DNA of 64,000 bases, taken from NCBI GenBank assembly GCA_014526335.1, contig JACTAT010000014.1, positions 3,216,840 to 3,280,839 on the forward strand, in the 5' to 3' direction. How positions within the stretch are numbered: the stretch's first letter is position 1; the number at the start of each line of letters is the position of its first letter. Positions 1-10,664 of the stretch are shown piece by piece. Position numbers and translations under genes: made by a program. This DNA is from Chrysaora quinquecirrha (Eukaryota > Cnidaria > Scyphozoa > Semaeostomeae > Pelagiidae). Below the pieces are notes generated by a model. The model worked only from the letters and a program-made list of their open reading frames with translations, ran no database searches and was not told where the DNA came from.

Positions 1-104
1 GTAGAAAATTATTGTACTTGAGCCATTAATTATTGTACTCCAACACTGTCAGCGCTACCCTCAAAAGTAAGTCGCACTTTTTTCCTTGTTTGTTTCATGC
101 AGTA

Positions 105-128
105 TAAGTATATATATATATATATATT
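105..128. repeat. (TA)n microsatellite
   Basis: Pure TA alternation of about 20 bp inside a region with repeated GCAGTATAA words. Confidence 0.8.
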
Positions 129-239
129 TGCAGTATAACTATGTACTTCAATATAAGTATACACTTATACTTCATGCCTGATCATTTTGAAAATATTTAG
201 CCTTAAACTACGGTTAATTACATACCCCAAATAATCCCA

Positions 240-375
240 AGCTACGAGGGGCGATACACTCCTTGGAATCTCGTACACCCTCAACTAAAACCTCTACTGT
301 TTAAGTAGGAATCTTGTAAGAATCCTTTTATTCCAATAGGAATCTCTCAGTCGTACGCTTTTTCGAGGAGCGAAA
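240..375. repeat. Dispersed repeat, copy 1 (CACTCCTTGGAATCT...)
   Basis: Shares CACTCCTTGGAATCT, the TGTAAGAATC word and CCAATAGGAAT/TCAATAGGAAT in the same order with 21640-21745, so it is a diverged copy of the same interspersed repeat. Confidence 0.6.
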
Positions 376-410
376 TGGCTTTCGCCAAGCTATTTACGAA
401 CTCCACTCCA

Positions 411-1260
411 CTCATTTTTTTTTATAAGGAACCTTTGGTCTGAGTTGAGGCTGGAGTTCCTTAATTTTTCAACAAAATGAGGCTGAAAGTTCCTTATACT
501 GTTCCTTGTCGTGGGACATGTATAAATACTAATTTTTACAGCAAATACATATAAGCTATTCTTCATTTCTAACTTTAAGTATAAATAGAGCCTTTTGGAG
601 AAGAACGATGGGAAATATATTGCAGTGGCGTTCCCAGACTGAAAATACTGGGGTGGACAACAATAATATGGGGGTCTGGGGGCCCAGCCCCCGGAAAAAA
701 TTTTAGGTGCCACGCCCTTTAAACGCTCGGAAAAGGTGGGTAGAAACAAGCAAAGATCAGCTATTGACTACATTACTTGCAACAATTATCCCACTGAGAG
801 ATACGGTATAATCTGTAACAACGATGAAAAGTTTATGAAATCTACTGTATGCAAAAATGAAAGACAATGTTTCTGCTGTTTCTGCGAGAGGCTTGTTGAC
901 TGGTAACAACAATACTGGTAATTTTTAATGATTTTCACCAATGCATAAAGTTGGAGGAAAAGTGGGCTCATTCCTTTTCTGCTGAAAATCAATCGAAGCC
1001 CCTCCTGTTAATATTATGACGGATTTCGACGAATTGGAAAATCAATGTCTGAGAGAACTGGGGTGGACATGTCCACCCCAGTCCACCCCGTGGTGACGCC
1101 ACTGATATATTGTACTTCTGTTCCTTTTTCGTACAATCCGTCTTGTTCTTTAAAAAAGAGTTTCTTAGTTTTTCATCCGAGCCTCGACAGTTCCTTAATT
1201 TTTTGGGAGATTTCAGCCTCGAGTTCCTTATAAAGGTGTTCCTTATAAAAAAAACGTGTA
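411..1260. mobile_element. MITE of the TACACG...TTTATAAG superfamily, TAAGGAAC subfamily, with a nested hAT insertion
   Basis: The left part has TTTTTTTTTATAAGGAACC and AGTTCCTTAATTTTTCAAC; the right end is TTCCTTATAAAAAAAACGTGTA. The parts left of 623 and right of 1104 align to the uninterrupted copy at 23697-24070. The left terminus is slightly degraded (CTCATTTT instead of TACACGTTT). Confidence 0.8.
623..1104. mobile_element. Non-autonomous hAT element nested in the MITE
   Basis: Ends CAGTGGCGTTC / GACGCCACTG form terminal inverted repeats and are flanked by a perfect 8-bp duplication ATATATTG (615-622 and 1105-1112). The sister MITE at 23697 has the uninterrupted site GGGAAATATATTGTACTTC. 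The 8-bp duplication and CAG-start ends are hallmarks of hAT transposons. No transposase is encoded. Confidence 0.88.
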
Positions 1261-2117
1261 CTCGATACGTACCTCAAATCGCAGATAGATACTCCTCAAG
1301 CCAAATTAAGGCACGCCCTTGACGCCCAATATCCCAAACGGGACGATTTTATTGGGGTCTTATACTTCTGTTGCTGACCGACTTTATATACACAAAGTTT
1401 ATGAAGAAACCAACTAAAGTAACAGATGAGTATCAATATGAAGCAGCAACAGACTCGGAAATGCTCACATTTTCATCATACAGTAAGATTGGTAACCTTG
1501 GGGCAATTTGGGCGTGAATTCCTGTCTAATTACTTCGAATAACAGAATGGTGAGATAAGAAATCTGACAAATGCATTAAAACTTTAAGTCTCTTAATGTA
1601 TTTTACAGTCCCTAAAGATTTTTATCAATCTCCTTTACTTAATATCAGAAATATCTAAAGTTAAAGTCAGTACTGTTTAAAAACCAAAGTCGGTTGTGTA
1701 TGAACAATTCGTGAAAGATTTATAAATATTACAAAGATTTCAGAAACTTGAAACTTACAAGATAAGGTTAGAAAGCTAATTTCAGATATGTTCGAAAGGA
1801 TGATAAAGACATTATGTGTCCCTGATATGATTCTTCTATTTGATATGTATTGAATGAGCGTATATGTTCTTTGCCAGAGTGCAAAAGAATGAGACTTCCA
1901 TCCAGGGGATAGACTTATTACATTCGTCGTGGTCTACGCTCCTCCACACTCCACCATCCCGATCCAGTTAAGAGGAAATAGCACCATGTTCACCACTCTG
2001 AAGAAACATCTGTATGTTGTTGTATTTGTTGAAAGCTGTTTCCGAAAGAGTGGGGGAAAGTAGCTAATAAACCTATCCAGGGGAGTGGGGTTTTAATGAT
2101 TCACTTCATGTTCTTGG
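1261..2117. other. Intergenic stretch with no recognised feature
   Basis: AT-rich sequence without a credible ORF, RNA gene or repeat that I can match elsewhere in the window. Confidence 0.6.
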
Positions 2118-2129
2118 TTGAACTCAGAA

Positions 2130-2420
2130 ATGGGAAACGCACTCTTTAGCGCGTTTCTGCGACCGCTTTATACGCCCATGCTCTATCAACCGAGCAACCT
2201 GGCCGATGGGCTTGCTTTCTACGGGCCATACGTGCCAATCGTCCAGGTTGGCCATCTCCATCCATGCACTCAGGGGTACCATAAGCATCACAGCCAGCCT
2301 TCACTACGCATCGGCCTACCAGGTTGTTTTTATGCAGAAAAGTCGCGAAATCGTCCGTGCAAAGTTTTTCATCAGTCGTTTGCAGACCAGCGAAGAAAAT
2401 TTGCTAATTCTAGTCTTTAA
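2130..2420 (+). CDS. Unassigned ORF in a GC-richer island (possible exon or captured sequence)
   Basis: From the ATG at about 2130 (MGNALFSAFLRPL...) to a stop near 2420 runs an open frame of about 96 codons whose first 200 bp are clearly richer in G+C than the flanks. It is rich in Tyr, His and Pro (FYGPYVPIVQVGHLHPC). I recognise no family. It lies downstream of the NAA20 3' end on the opposite strand. It may be a real small exon, part of an old element, or chance. Confidence 0.2.
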   Translation: MGNALFSAFLRPLYTPMLYQPSNLADGLAFYGPYVPIVQVGHLHPCTQGYHKHHSQPSLRIGLPGCFYAEKSRNRPCKVFHQSFADQRRKFANSSL

Positions 2421-2787
2421 TAAATGCGGAATGTGTTCTCGTATAAACTTTGTACGAATTTGACACGTTGCCAAGGTACAGTTCAATGAGATCCATGCAA
2501 GCAGGTTTTAAGATTGAATTGTCATATACACGAATTAAAACAAGTTTCATGAACACTTAATCTAACCTTAAAAGCTAAAAATTATAAAAAATTTAAACAG
2601 TTCTAGTAAGACATTTTCCCTCTTACTCTCTTACTCTAAATAATTCAATTAATTAGTTCAAATAGTAACTGATTACTTTGAATCGTTTTTCTCCCACAGG
2701 CTTCTGTTCCTTGGTCTTCATTGTACCGTAGGTATTTTCCATCAATTTGAAGTCTTTTCATGGTTATCCTTATCCGCACTCGGTTCG

Positions 2788-5197
2788 TTATTCAACATCT
2801 TCGGGTCGAACCGGATCTTTCAGTGGTATCACAGACCGTCGTGCAACATCCCGTGATAAAGCTTTCCGCATATCTGGAAGAATGAAACAGGAATTGTTAG
2901 AGCGGCTGGAACGTCAGCCTCGGCCAAACATTTCATTGAACATCGACCGACATTCCTGCTGGGCGAAATGTTGCCAGGAGGGTTTTGCCTCCTTTTTGGG
3001 TTACAACTAGCTGGCGTTCGTTCTGTCGCATCGTCGGTCGGTCGGCAAAAGCTTGGCTTTAGGGCTCGCTTTTAGGGCGAAAGAAAAGATTTCCAGTCTT
3101 AAAGAAGAGAAGAGCAGTCGACATGAGCGCTCTTGCGTTGCGGCCGAGATCAACAGTATCGTATAAGATCTGACTAGTTGTTAACAGTGAATGTTGATTA
3201 TGTTTAGCCATCCTTGCCCCAACGGCTGCCAGCATGCACAAAAAGTTGGGCGAAATTCTGGGTGCAATGTCTTTTGCCCAAGGCTTAAAGCTGACTAAAT
3301 TTTGGATGTTACGTTAGCGACGTTTTGCCAAGGTTTACAAATAATGTGGAAGCGGAGTAAGTAACAAGTGATGAGTGACAAAGAGAAGGTCTTACCATAC
3401 GCATCTTCTTCGGGGTCTCCTGAATAATACTGTAATACAGTGCGATAGACGATATAGCCAAGCTTTTTATACATTTCGACAGCAACATTATTAGACACAC
3501 GCACAAACAGATCAACAAAGAATGCTTTTTTCCTAAAAAGAAGTGAATTGAATTACTTGCTGCGACTGAAGAATACTCGAAGGAAACAAAAGAATTGTTG
3601 TGCAGTTAAAAACTTAAGCAAAAAGAAACTATAAAAAACAACAACAGCAGATAACTTACTGTTCTGAAATAAGTTCCAACTCTTTCATAAATTTTGCAGC
3701 TAGTCCCAATCTCCTAAATTCTGGAGCAACTGTCAGTGCAGTCACATGGCCATGCCACTGTTCATTTTGCACTGATCCTTCTGCCTTACCCATGACTGCG
3801 GATAAGAAATACATGCAAATTAAAATTTTCAAAGTAGTAAAAAGTAAAATCGTAGATACAAAGTAAGCATTTGGAAATGCATCTTTAGTACCATTACCAC
3901 TTAAATCACCTGTGTATTTACAAAATCCTATTTCTCATATCTATGCAAACCAGGTGCAAGCTAGTATAAATTCAATGCAACAAAATCATTCAACCCATCA
4001 GCTTGCTTACATGATGCCAAACATCTTGAATAAACCTGGCTATATATCCAGTGAAACCTTACTTACTGTATCCCATAATTCTTCCACTTGACGACTCAGC
4101 TACTTGAAAATACTCAGGCCAATGTGCAAGGTATGACAGGTAAAAAGGCAGGCCATACTATAATTTATGTTAAGGATGCATAGACATGGGAACGTGGCAT
4201 AGGCATGGGAGCATCGGGCACTGGAGACATGTTCCAACAGAGAAAGTTCCAACAAAAATTATAATAAAAATATTTGAATTGAAAGGATACAGTTTCTGTC
4301 AGGGGATCAAGGTTCCTGGAAATGAAGAATTGAGAAGAATCATTGTCATGATCATCATCAATATCAAGATCATGATCATGATTATGATGATTATGATCAC
4401 TATCACAAGCATCCTACTGATTATGATTATCACTATTGACTATGATTATAATCATGATTGACATGAATCATGACCATCTTTATCATCAACATCATCAGCC
4501 ATGATCATCATTATGATCATGATCAATGAAAGTGATCAATATTACAAGCATCATTATGATCATAATTATGACTATTGACTATGATTATGATCCAGACTGC
4601 AGAGTTTGGCACTTGCACATCCGAATTTTTCAATAGAACAATAGGCTAAAAATAGGATAGAACAACAGAAAGGGGCTCTTGCACACCTGAGATCTTGTCG
4701 AAAAAAGCCATATGCCTACTCTGCAATCGGAATTATGATCATGATTATGACATGAACTATGACCATCGTTATCATCATCATCATCATCAACCATGATAAT
4801 CATTATCATCATGATTATGATCACCACTACAAGCATCATAATGATCATGATTATGACTAGATACTATGATGATGATCATGACATGAATTATGACCATTGT
4901 CAACATCATCAGTTATCATCAACCATGATCATCATCACAATCATGATCATCATCACTATCACAAGGGTCATAAATGAAATGACCATCGTCGTTATTATCA
5001 TCCCTTCTGTGGCTGTGCTCTTTGCTCTGCTCTCTGCACTTGCACTCCACTTGCTCTGCACACACAGCAGGTATCTTCCTGCCTTTTCTCTTTCTCTTGC
5101 AAATTCAGCGAAAGATTGATTTTATCTTTAGAAAATTGACTTACACATTGTTAAATTTGAAAAGATCACTACATCTGAATGGTCTGATTGTTGTCAT
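2788..5197 (-). CDS. NAA20: N-alpha-acetyltransferase 20 (NatB catalytic subunit), complete, six coding exons
   Basis: Catalytic GNAT subunit of the cytosolic NatB complex, which acetylates nascent N-termini such as Met-Asp, Met-Glu and Met-Asn, working with NAA25 at the ribosome (family knowledge). Exons, read on the minus strand: 5145-5197, 4291-4315, 4067-4157, 3660-3795, 3396-3532 and 2788-2873, all with GT/AG borders and compatible phases, giving 175 aa (human is 178). It starts MTTIRPFRCSDLFKFNNV. The acetyl-CoA motif RRLGLA sits near residues 84-89 in APEFRRLGLAAKFM. RVSNNVAVEMYKKLGY and the VRPEDVE C-terminus match the family closely. Exon 2 is only 25 nt (NLDPLTET) and lies beside a microsatellite in intron 1. 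The gene is divergent from MRPL57. Identity is very secure; the UTRs are not defined. Confidence 0.96.
4335..4990. repeat. Imperfect (GATCAT/ATGATTATGATC)n microsatellite in NAA20 intron 1
   Basis: Two blocks of degenerate ATCATGATCATGATTATG repeats (about 4345-4592 and 4732-4975), many self-complementary (TGATCA, CATGATCATG), interrupted by a mobile element at 4593-4731. Confidence 0.9.
4593..4731. mobile_element. Short MITE inserted in the microsatellite (GCAGAGT ends)
   Basis: CAGACTGCAGAG at the left and CTCTGCAATCGG at the right are imperfect inverted repeats. ATTATGATC flanks both sides (4584-4592 and 4732-4740), although the microsatellite context weakens the duplication. Inner words AATAGAACAATAGG and CACACCTGAGAT recur at 20225-20345. 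Confidence 0.65.
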
Positions 5198-5455
5198 TTT
5201 CGCGCTGATACCTCTCTTCACAACAGTTTCATTTCACCTTCACTCTTGCTTTTGACATTTTTATTTTATCTCGTCTTCTGCGCATGTTCTTGGGTGACCC
5301 ACTTTTCTTCACTTGATCGAGGCTGGGCACGTGAAACTTCATTCTTCCGTTTTAAAGTTATCGACCATTTTGTTTTTTGGCGAGCTGCGGGAACCAATGG
5401 TTGGACTCTGCTCTGTAAGAAGTAGAAGAAATCCTTAGAAGAACAGGCAGAAAGA
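5198..5455. promoter_or_regulatory. Shared bidirectional promoter interval between NAA20 and MRPL57
   Basis: Only 258 bp separate the NAA20 start codon (minus) from the MRPL57 start codon (plus), so both 5' UTRs and core promoters must lie here. Scattered GC-richer words include GCGCATG and CACGTG (about 5329). I see no convincing TATA box. The head-to-head layout of two housekeeping genes is seen directly; co-regulation is inferred. Confidence 0.7.
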
Positions 5456-6431
5456 ATGTGGCTCAGCAGAATACTGTTTGGCAGTCGTCATTTCCCAGGA
5501 AAACAGTGGACAGGGTAAGATTAAGGCGTGTGATCGACTATTGTATTCGTGTGTTGTGTGGGCCTAAAAAGTGAATGAGTCACTACACTACACCTACACT
5601 ACTCTTGGGCCAATGTCTACAAATTATGGCCTAGGCCAATGTATGCCTACCTATCCGTATAGTTTATTATAGTCTTTTTGTTTTCAATATTTTTCTTGTG
5701 TTTAGGAAAAACATTTCTCTCTTTCTTTGTTCGTTTTATGCATTTATAGAGCACTGAAACCAGTTCAATTTTTTTCCATGTCTGACAAAATCTTGAAAAT
5801 TACAGGAAAAATAGAAGAGTCAGAAAAGTTACTGGACATATGCTGCGTAACAGACAAAGAAGGGCGGCACTAGTTGAAGAAGTTGAGGAAATGATCGCTG
5901 TTCCATATCTAACTCAGGTATATTGATTCCAGCTTGGTTAAAATAGTTTCTAGTCAACATGGCCCACTTTGAACTTGCCCCACCTCCATCTTGCCCCCTT
6001 TTTAGATCAACTTGCCTCACCTTAAAGACTACTTGCCCCATCTTTAAAAGCAACTTACCCCATATTAAAGTCAAGTCCCCCTACCCCCTATAAATGGCAG
6101 CAGGTTTACTTGGTCATTTTCACTAATATAAAAGTTTTAATCTCCTTATATCATGCAGACTCAACTCAATTAAATCATTGATATAAAATAAACACCTCAC
6201 TGATTTAAAATCAAATGACTTAGAATCTAAAACTTGCTTTTATAGGAAGAGGATGTTGGACATGCTAAGGAAAAGACAAGAGCAAGATGGGAAGCAATAA
6301 AAGCTGAAACCAGAAAAGCTAAAGGACTTGGTCCCGATGTCTTGGGCCTAAACAGCGAACATGCCAAGGAAGGCTATAAAAGTTTTCTTGAACACATAAA
6401 TGTTGCTAAGGCATGGCGTCCTCAAAGTTAG
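5456..6431 (+). CDS. MRPL57: Mitochondrial large-subunit ribosomal protein mL63 (MRPL57), complete, three exons
   Basis: Component of the mitochondrial 39S ribosomal subunit (mL63). Exons are 5456-5514, 5806-5917 and 6246-6431, with GT/AG borders, giving 118 aa; human is about 102. The start MWLSRILFGSRHFPGKQWTG matches the family's basic opening (human has GRIPGRQWIGKHRRPR at the same place). The centre (MLRNRQRRALVEEV-like, then MIAVPYLTQEEDVGHA) aligns with the family's MPYMTREQERGHA. The last exon is helical and charged and ends VAKAWRPQS. The arginine-rich N-terminus fits mitochondrial import and rRNA binding. The start is the first ATG after the shared promoter. The identification is confident although the family is small and fast-evolving. 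Confidence 0.92.
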
Positions 6432-6469
6432 GATGTGTTTGCATTTTGAAGATTTTGTCAATTATTGTA

Positions 6470-6475
6470 AATAAA
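6470..6475 (+). terminator. Polyadenylation signal AATAAA of MRPL57
   Basis: A canonical AATAAA lies 39 bp after the MRPL57 stop codon, giving a very short 3' UTR. Confidence 0.7.
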
Positions 6476-9400
6476 GAATAGAATTGTGAACTGTGCCGTG
6501 GAAAGTTTCTCATCAGTGAAAATTAATGTGGGTTTTATATTTTAGAATCTTTTATTCTGAATTAGAAACTCACTAATATTAGAAGGTAGTTTGCCTTTCA
6601 TGTATTAAAATTAAACTTTTAACGCCATGGCCCCAACGTTACCTCGTATGGACCTCGTTTTAGAAAGAGTATATTGAAGAAGAACTTTCCGATGTAGGGT
6701 GTAGAAGTAGAAGTCCCTTAAGCAAGGGCTTCTGATACCGAAACAGCTGATGTGAACCTGCGGTTTGTGCCCCAAGACACGCCGTCGTGAGCCGAACTCA
6801 TTGACCATCGCGCTCGATCACCCTAACGTTGGCACGATAAACGTTAAAACGGGACGGAATTGATTGGTCCTTTTTGGTCCTCCGAACGGTACTGTTTTCG
6901 AAACTCCTTTCCATTTACTGCTGGCCACGTAAGCGTATGAGATTGCAGATCGATAAGCAAACTTTACAACGAGCTAAGCTTAAAATATTGTGAAGATCAA
7001 ATGCAATGTGTCCCAAATGTGCTTTTCTTCTTGTTCATTTCGTTCCATTTAATTTGAGAATCGCGTTTCACCAAAGCTGTTTGTCAAAGATCTGCTAACA
7101 ATAGCCCTCTCTCAAAATATTTAAAATTTTGAGTTTATGTTTGCCCTTCTGCCGTTGAATCCTGATTCCTTGGCTTGTTCGGGTGAAGTAATGCCCTGCC
7201 GAACGATCGATCAAACATTGTTCGTCAAGCATGTTATTGTTTCAAACAATTTGTTTCTTTGGTCATGTTGCAAAACATTCCTTGTCGAACAGTCTTTGCT
7301 GCGTCATGCTTAGCTCATGCCAAAAAAGTTTTTGAACTTGCGCAACAAATTAAATTTAGCTTAGTTTTTTTCATCAAGCAATGTTTTGTGTGACGTGGCT
7401 AAACACTTGACATTCCTCGCAAAGCAAAGCAAAACTCAGATGTTTGACCATGGACTATGGTTTGACCAACAATATTTGATCGTCTGACCATATGGCCTCT
7501 TGCGACGTAAAAGAACGGCTCATTCTTGTCACAAAACGAAAACAAGTCAATTATAAGGGGACAGAACAGCGCGTGGGGACAGTTGCAGTTTCGACATCGC
7601 TCCATCAATCCCTTGCTGTTCCTTGCTGCCTTCCACCTTTTTGTGTAACTTATTCTTCGAAAATGAGTTAAATGCTTTTTGAAAGCAGAATTAATATTTT
7701 TTTAAAGAGATTTAGAAGTTTTTCGTTTCGTAAAGAAATTCACATGACGCACAAGTGTCCGAATTCAGTTGCACAAGTTTTCCTTGTGCGTGAGGAAATT
7801 TTCACTAAATATCCGGGAACTTTGCGTGGTAGTGTGGCTGATGAGTTGCTGACTGATCAAGGACAAAGAGAAGAATTAGAGAGAGAAGCACTGAAGAGGT
7901 GACGGTGCGGTTCAAAGTGGGGATTTGGCGCGTTATGTTATCAAATCATACGTTCATCTTTTTGTGAAACCTGTTATTAGACTTGTAACTGCTGTATCAT
8001 TGAATCCGATTGCTGTTGCGTCCATAATATTGTGCTTTTATGAGAATAAAACGACAAGGAAATTGATGGATCTCTCGCTCGAAGGATCAACTGTGATCGG
8101 GATCGAATCGAATGCGATGAAGATGAACATTTTTGGCGGTCCAGCATAAAAGACCACATGGTGGCATGTATTGTCCTTGATTTCTAACATAAGTATGTTT
8201 AATTGTTCATGTCTCCGTAATTTTTAGGCCTAATAACGTGTGGCGATTGTTTCATTCCTATTTTGATTTCCTAATGGTTTCAAAAGCAAAAAAGAAGCAT
8301 GCTTGGCCCCAAGATATGATTTGATTGATTGACTGGGGTGGGGCAATTTGCCCCCAGAGAACTTGAAATGAATGTAAATTAACTGGTAAATGTGGGGCAC
8401 CAAAAGTGACGCAGGGCGGCGGGGGTAGAAGCAACATATTTGGGCCAGAACAATAGGAAACTAATATAATTTGGTAATTTTTGGAGGGCAAGGGGCAGCC
8501 ATCCCCTGCTAGCCCTCATTATTCCAGTGCCCCCGAGTAGTGCCCTTCATTTAACACTTCACACAGGGCACAACAAACTTGCTGAAAAACTCCTTTTCTC
8601 TCAGCAAAAGGGGTAAATTATATTGGTAAAAGGCTGGGTGATCTAAATATTATGGATGGATCTGATCAAAGGGCCAACATGGGCTACCATCTCCTTAAAG
8701 ATTGTGAAGTAGATGATTTAACAAGATTGCCACCCAAGCTGTGGTGATGCTACCACTGCTGGGGCTCAAGCTCCAACCCTACTGACCTTCTGACACCGCA
8801 AGCTACCTTGATTAACCCATGAAGCCTAACCATTTTAGATTCCCCACACCACTCTGCTCTTTGGTCCTCCAGCAGACTGGGATTGACATGCATGTTAAGC
8901 CATTGTTCTTATTGTTCTATGAACAATAGGGGCATTGCTTTACATTATTTTTGTAAATATTGGGTGCCAAAGTTTTGCAGGTGTTATCCTGTAGGAACTG
9001 ATATACCGCAACCCCACCCCAAGCAAAAGAAAATCCCAGCAAAGGGTATACAAAATGCCAAGGACAGCAAATGGCCCTCTCCATCACATAATATGTCCAG
9101 CAATATTTTCAAGCATGAAATTTATTGGGATGTTAACCTTGGTGAATTGATAATGCTACATCCAGTTTGATTTTTAGTTCATTTCTACCCGATATAGGTC
9201 TTGCAGTGACACTAGCCAACTGCCCAAATATACTCTTGCAAAGTACAGGCAAATTTTAACAAAGCGCTTTTAGAACTCCTCAGCTCTCATTTATTTTTAA
9301 TCACAAATGCCTTGCCTTTTGCAATACTACACCAGAAAGTCTCAGGAAGGGGAACTTCTAAAACACCTGCAAAACCTTTGTTGTAGCTGTTGGAACTGTT

Positions 9401-10664
9401 TGCCTGTGCAAAAGACCTTTTAACTAAGACCTTTAAGGCTTTTTTCTGTTATGATTTTGCATATCTCTGTTTAAAAAGATTAATAAGACAAATTCTGAAA
9501 ATGCAATCAAGCAAGCAAGCAATCTTTACTTATAACTGATGATATTAAGGCATTTCTTTAGTGGTATGGGCCTGCAGCCTGCATTTTGATCACCACTAGC
9601 TTTCTGAACTCAGCCAATTTTTTGCATGCTCAGCTTCGCTGCAACTTGTAAATTTCTAAATTCTAAGGTGTTAATGCTAACCATCAACCAATGTAGGAGA
9701 CAATATGCTTTCTTGGAAAAGACTTAAAAATTTCATGACACTAGTCATTAACTTAAGGTTAAGATTGTAATCTCTGAGGGTCAAATAACTGCGTGTCTTT
9801 GAGAGCCGCCTAGAGCCGCCCATGGCCAAACTTTTTCCATGATTGAAGTGTATGGTTTGTTCGTTTGCGAGAATCCTTTGCCGTCCTGATTTTGAGGACA
9901 ACCACTGTGGCAGTGTGGCCCCATTGCCCCCACGTAAAGTGCGATGTTTAACAAAAGGATTATTTTTGGACAATAGGATTTTGGTAAAGATTTGTAAGAT
10001 TAGTTCGATTTTGATATTCCCTGCACCAAATCTCGGAGAATAATCTTTAAAGCGCGTTGCGTTTTTGTTTCTTTGTCACATGCTTTCTGCCAAGCACTCC
10101 TATCCTCGTAGTCATTTGAAATTTAGAAGTTAAAGGTATTTAGAACGACTGCTTTCATTGAAAATGCTTTACTTAGCAACGCTTATCAAACTCCGACTGA
10201 AAATCCTAGTATTGTTTTTATGAAAATTTCCAGACATCAGTTCGCATTAAGTTGAAATCTCCTAGTACACAATTTAGAGTAATTGAATGCCCAACTAGGT
10301 CTGATAATGATGGAGTGAGAAGTTCTCCTGAAAGCCATGTGTTAAAGTTTAAGAATTATACGTAGAGTACGGTGCGGTAGTTAACGTACAAAGCAGCTCG
10401 CGTAAAGCAGTTCGAATTTTCTACAGTGCTGTTGTTTATCTGCTGTCACCAAAGCCTTAAAAAGCTCCTTATTTCTCACGCTATTGTTGTTGGAGATTGT
10501 TTTGAAATTCTTTTTCCCCAAAGTACTATATCTATTATAATACAACTGTAGCAATCTTCGCTTTGAAAAGGTTTGTGGATTTTGAAGTAACAGGTAGATA
10601 TTTGAAATTCCAATTTTCGTTATCGTAGATTTTCGAAAAATAATGTTTATTTTTCCTTTAGACT
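6476..10664. other. Intergenic stretch MRPL57-BAHD1, repeats and decayed ORFs only
   Basis: Apart from the CAAACATTGTT-family element near 7199-7485 and a GC-rich remnant around 8330-8540, I see no supported gene. Open frames at 7672-7902 and 7925-8149 lack recognisable domains or clear splice sites. Confidence 0.5.
7199..7485. mobile_element. Palindromic GATCAAACATTGTT-family element
   Basis: It begins CGAACGATCGATCAAACATT and ends with inverted TTTGACCAACAATATTTGATC, with inner CAAAACATT/AAGCAATG words on both arms. It is the same family as elements at 41077, 48974 and 53550. Confidence 0.65.

Noticed and set aside
2747..3010. 87-aa plus-strand ORF
   Set aside because: It overlaps the last NAA20 exon in antisense and intron sequence; the minus-strand reading is the conserved one.
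7672..8149. Two adjacent plus-strand ORFs as a gene between MRPL57 and BAHD1
   Set aside because: No recognisable domain, no clear splice sites linking them and ordinary composition; I could not support them as genes.
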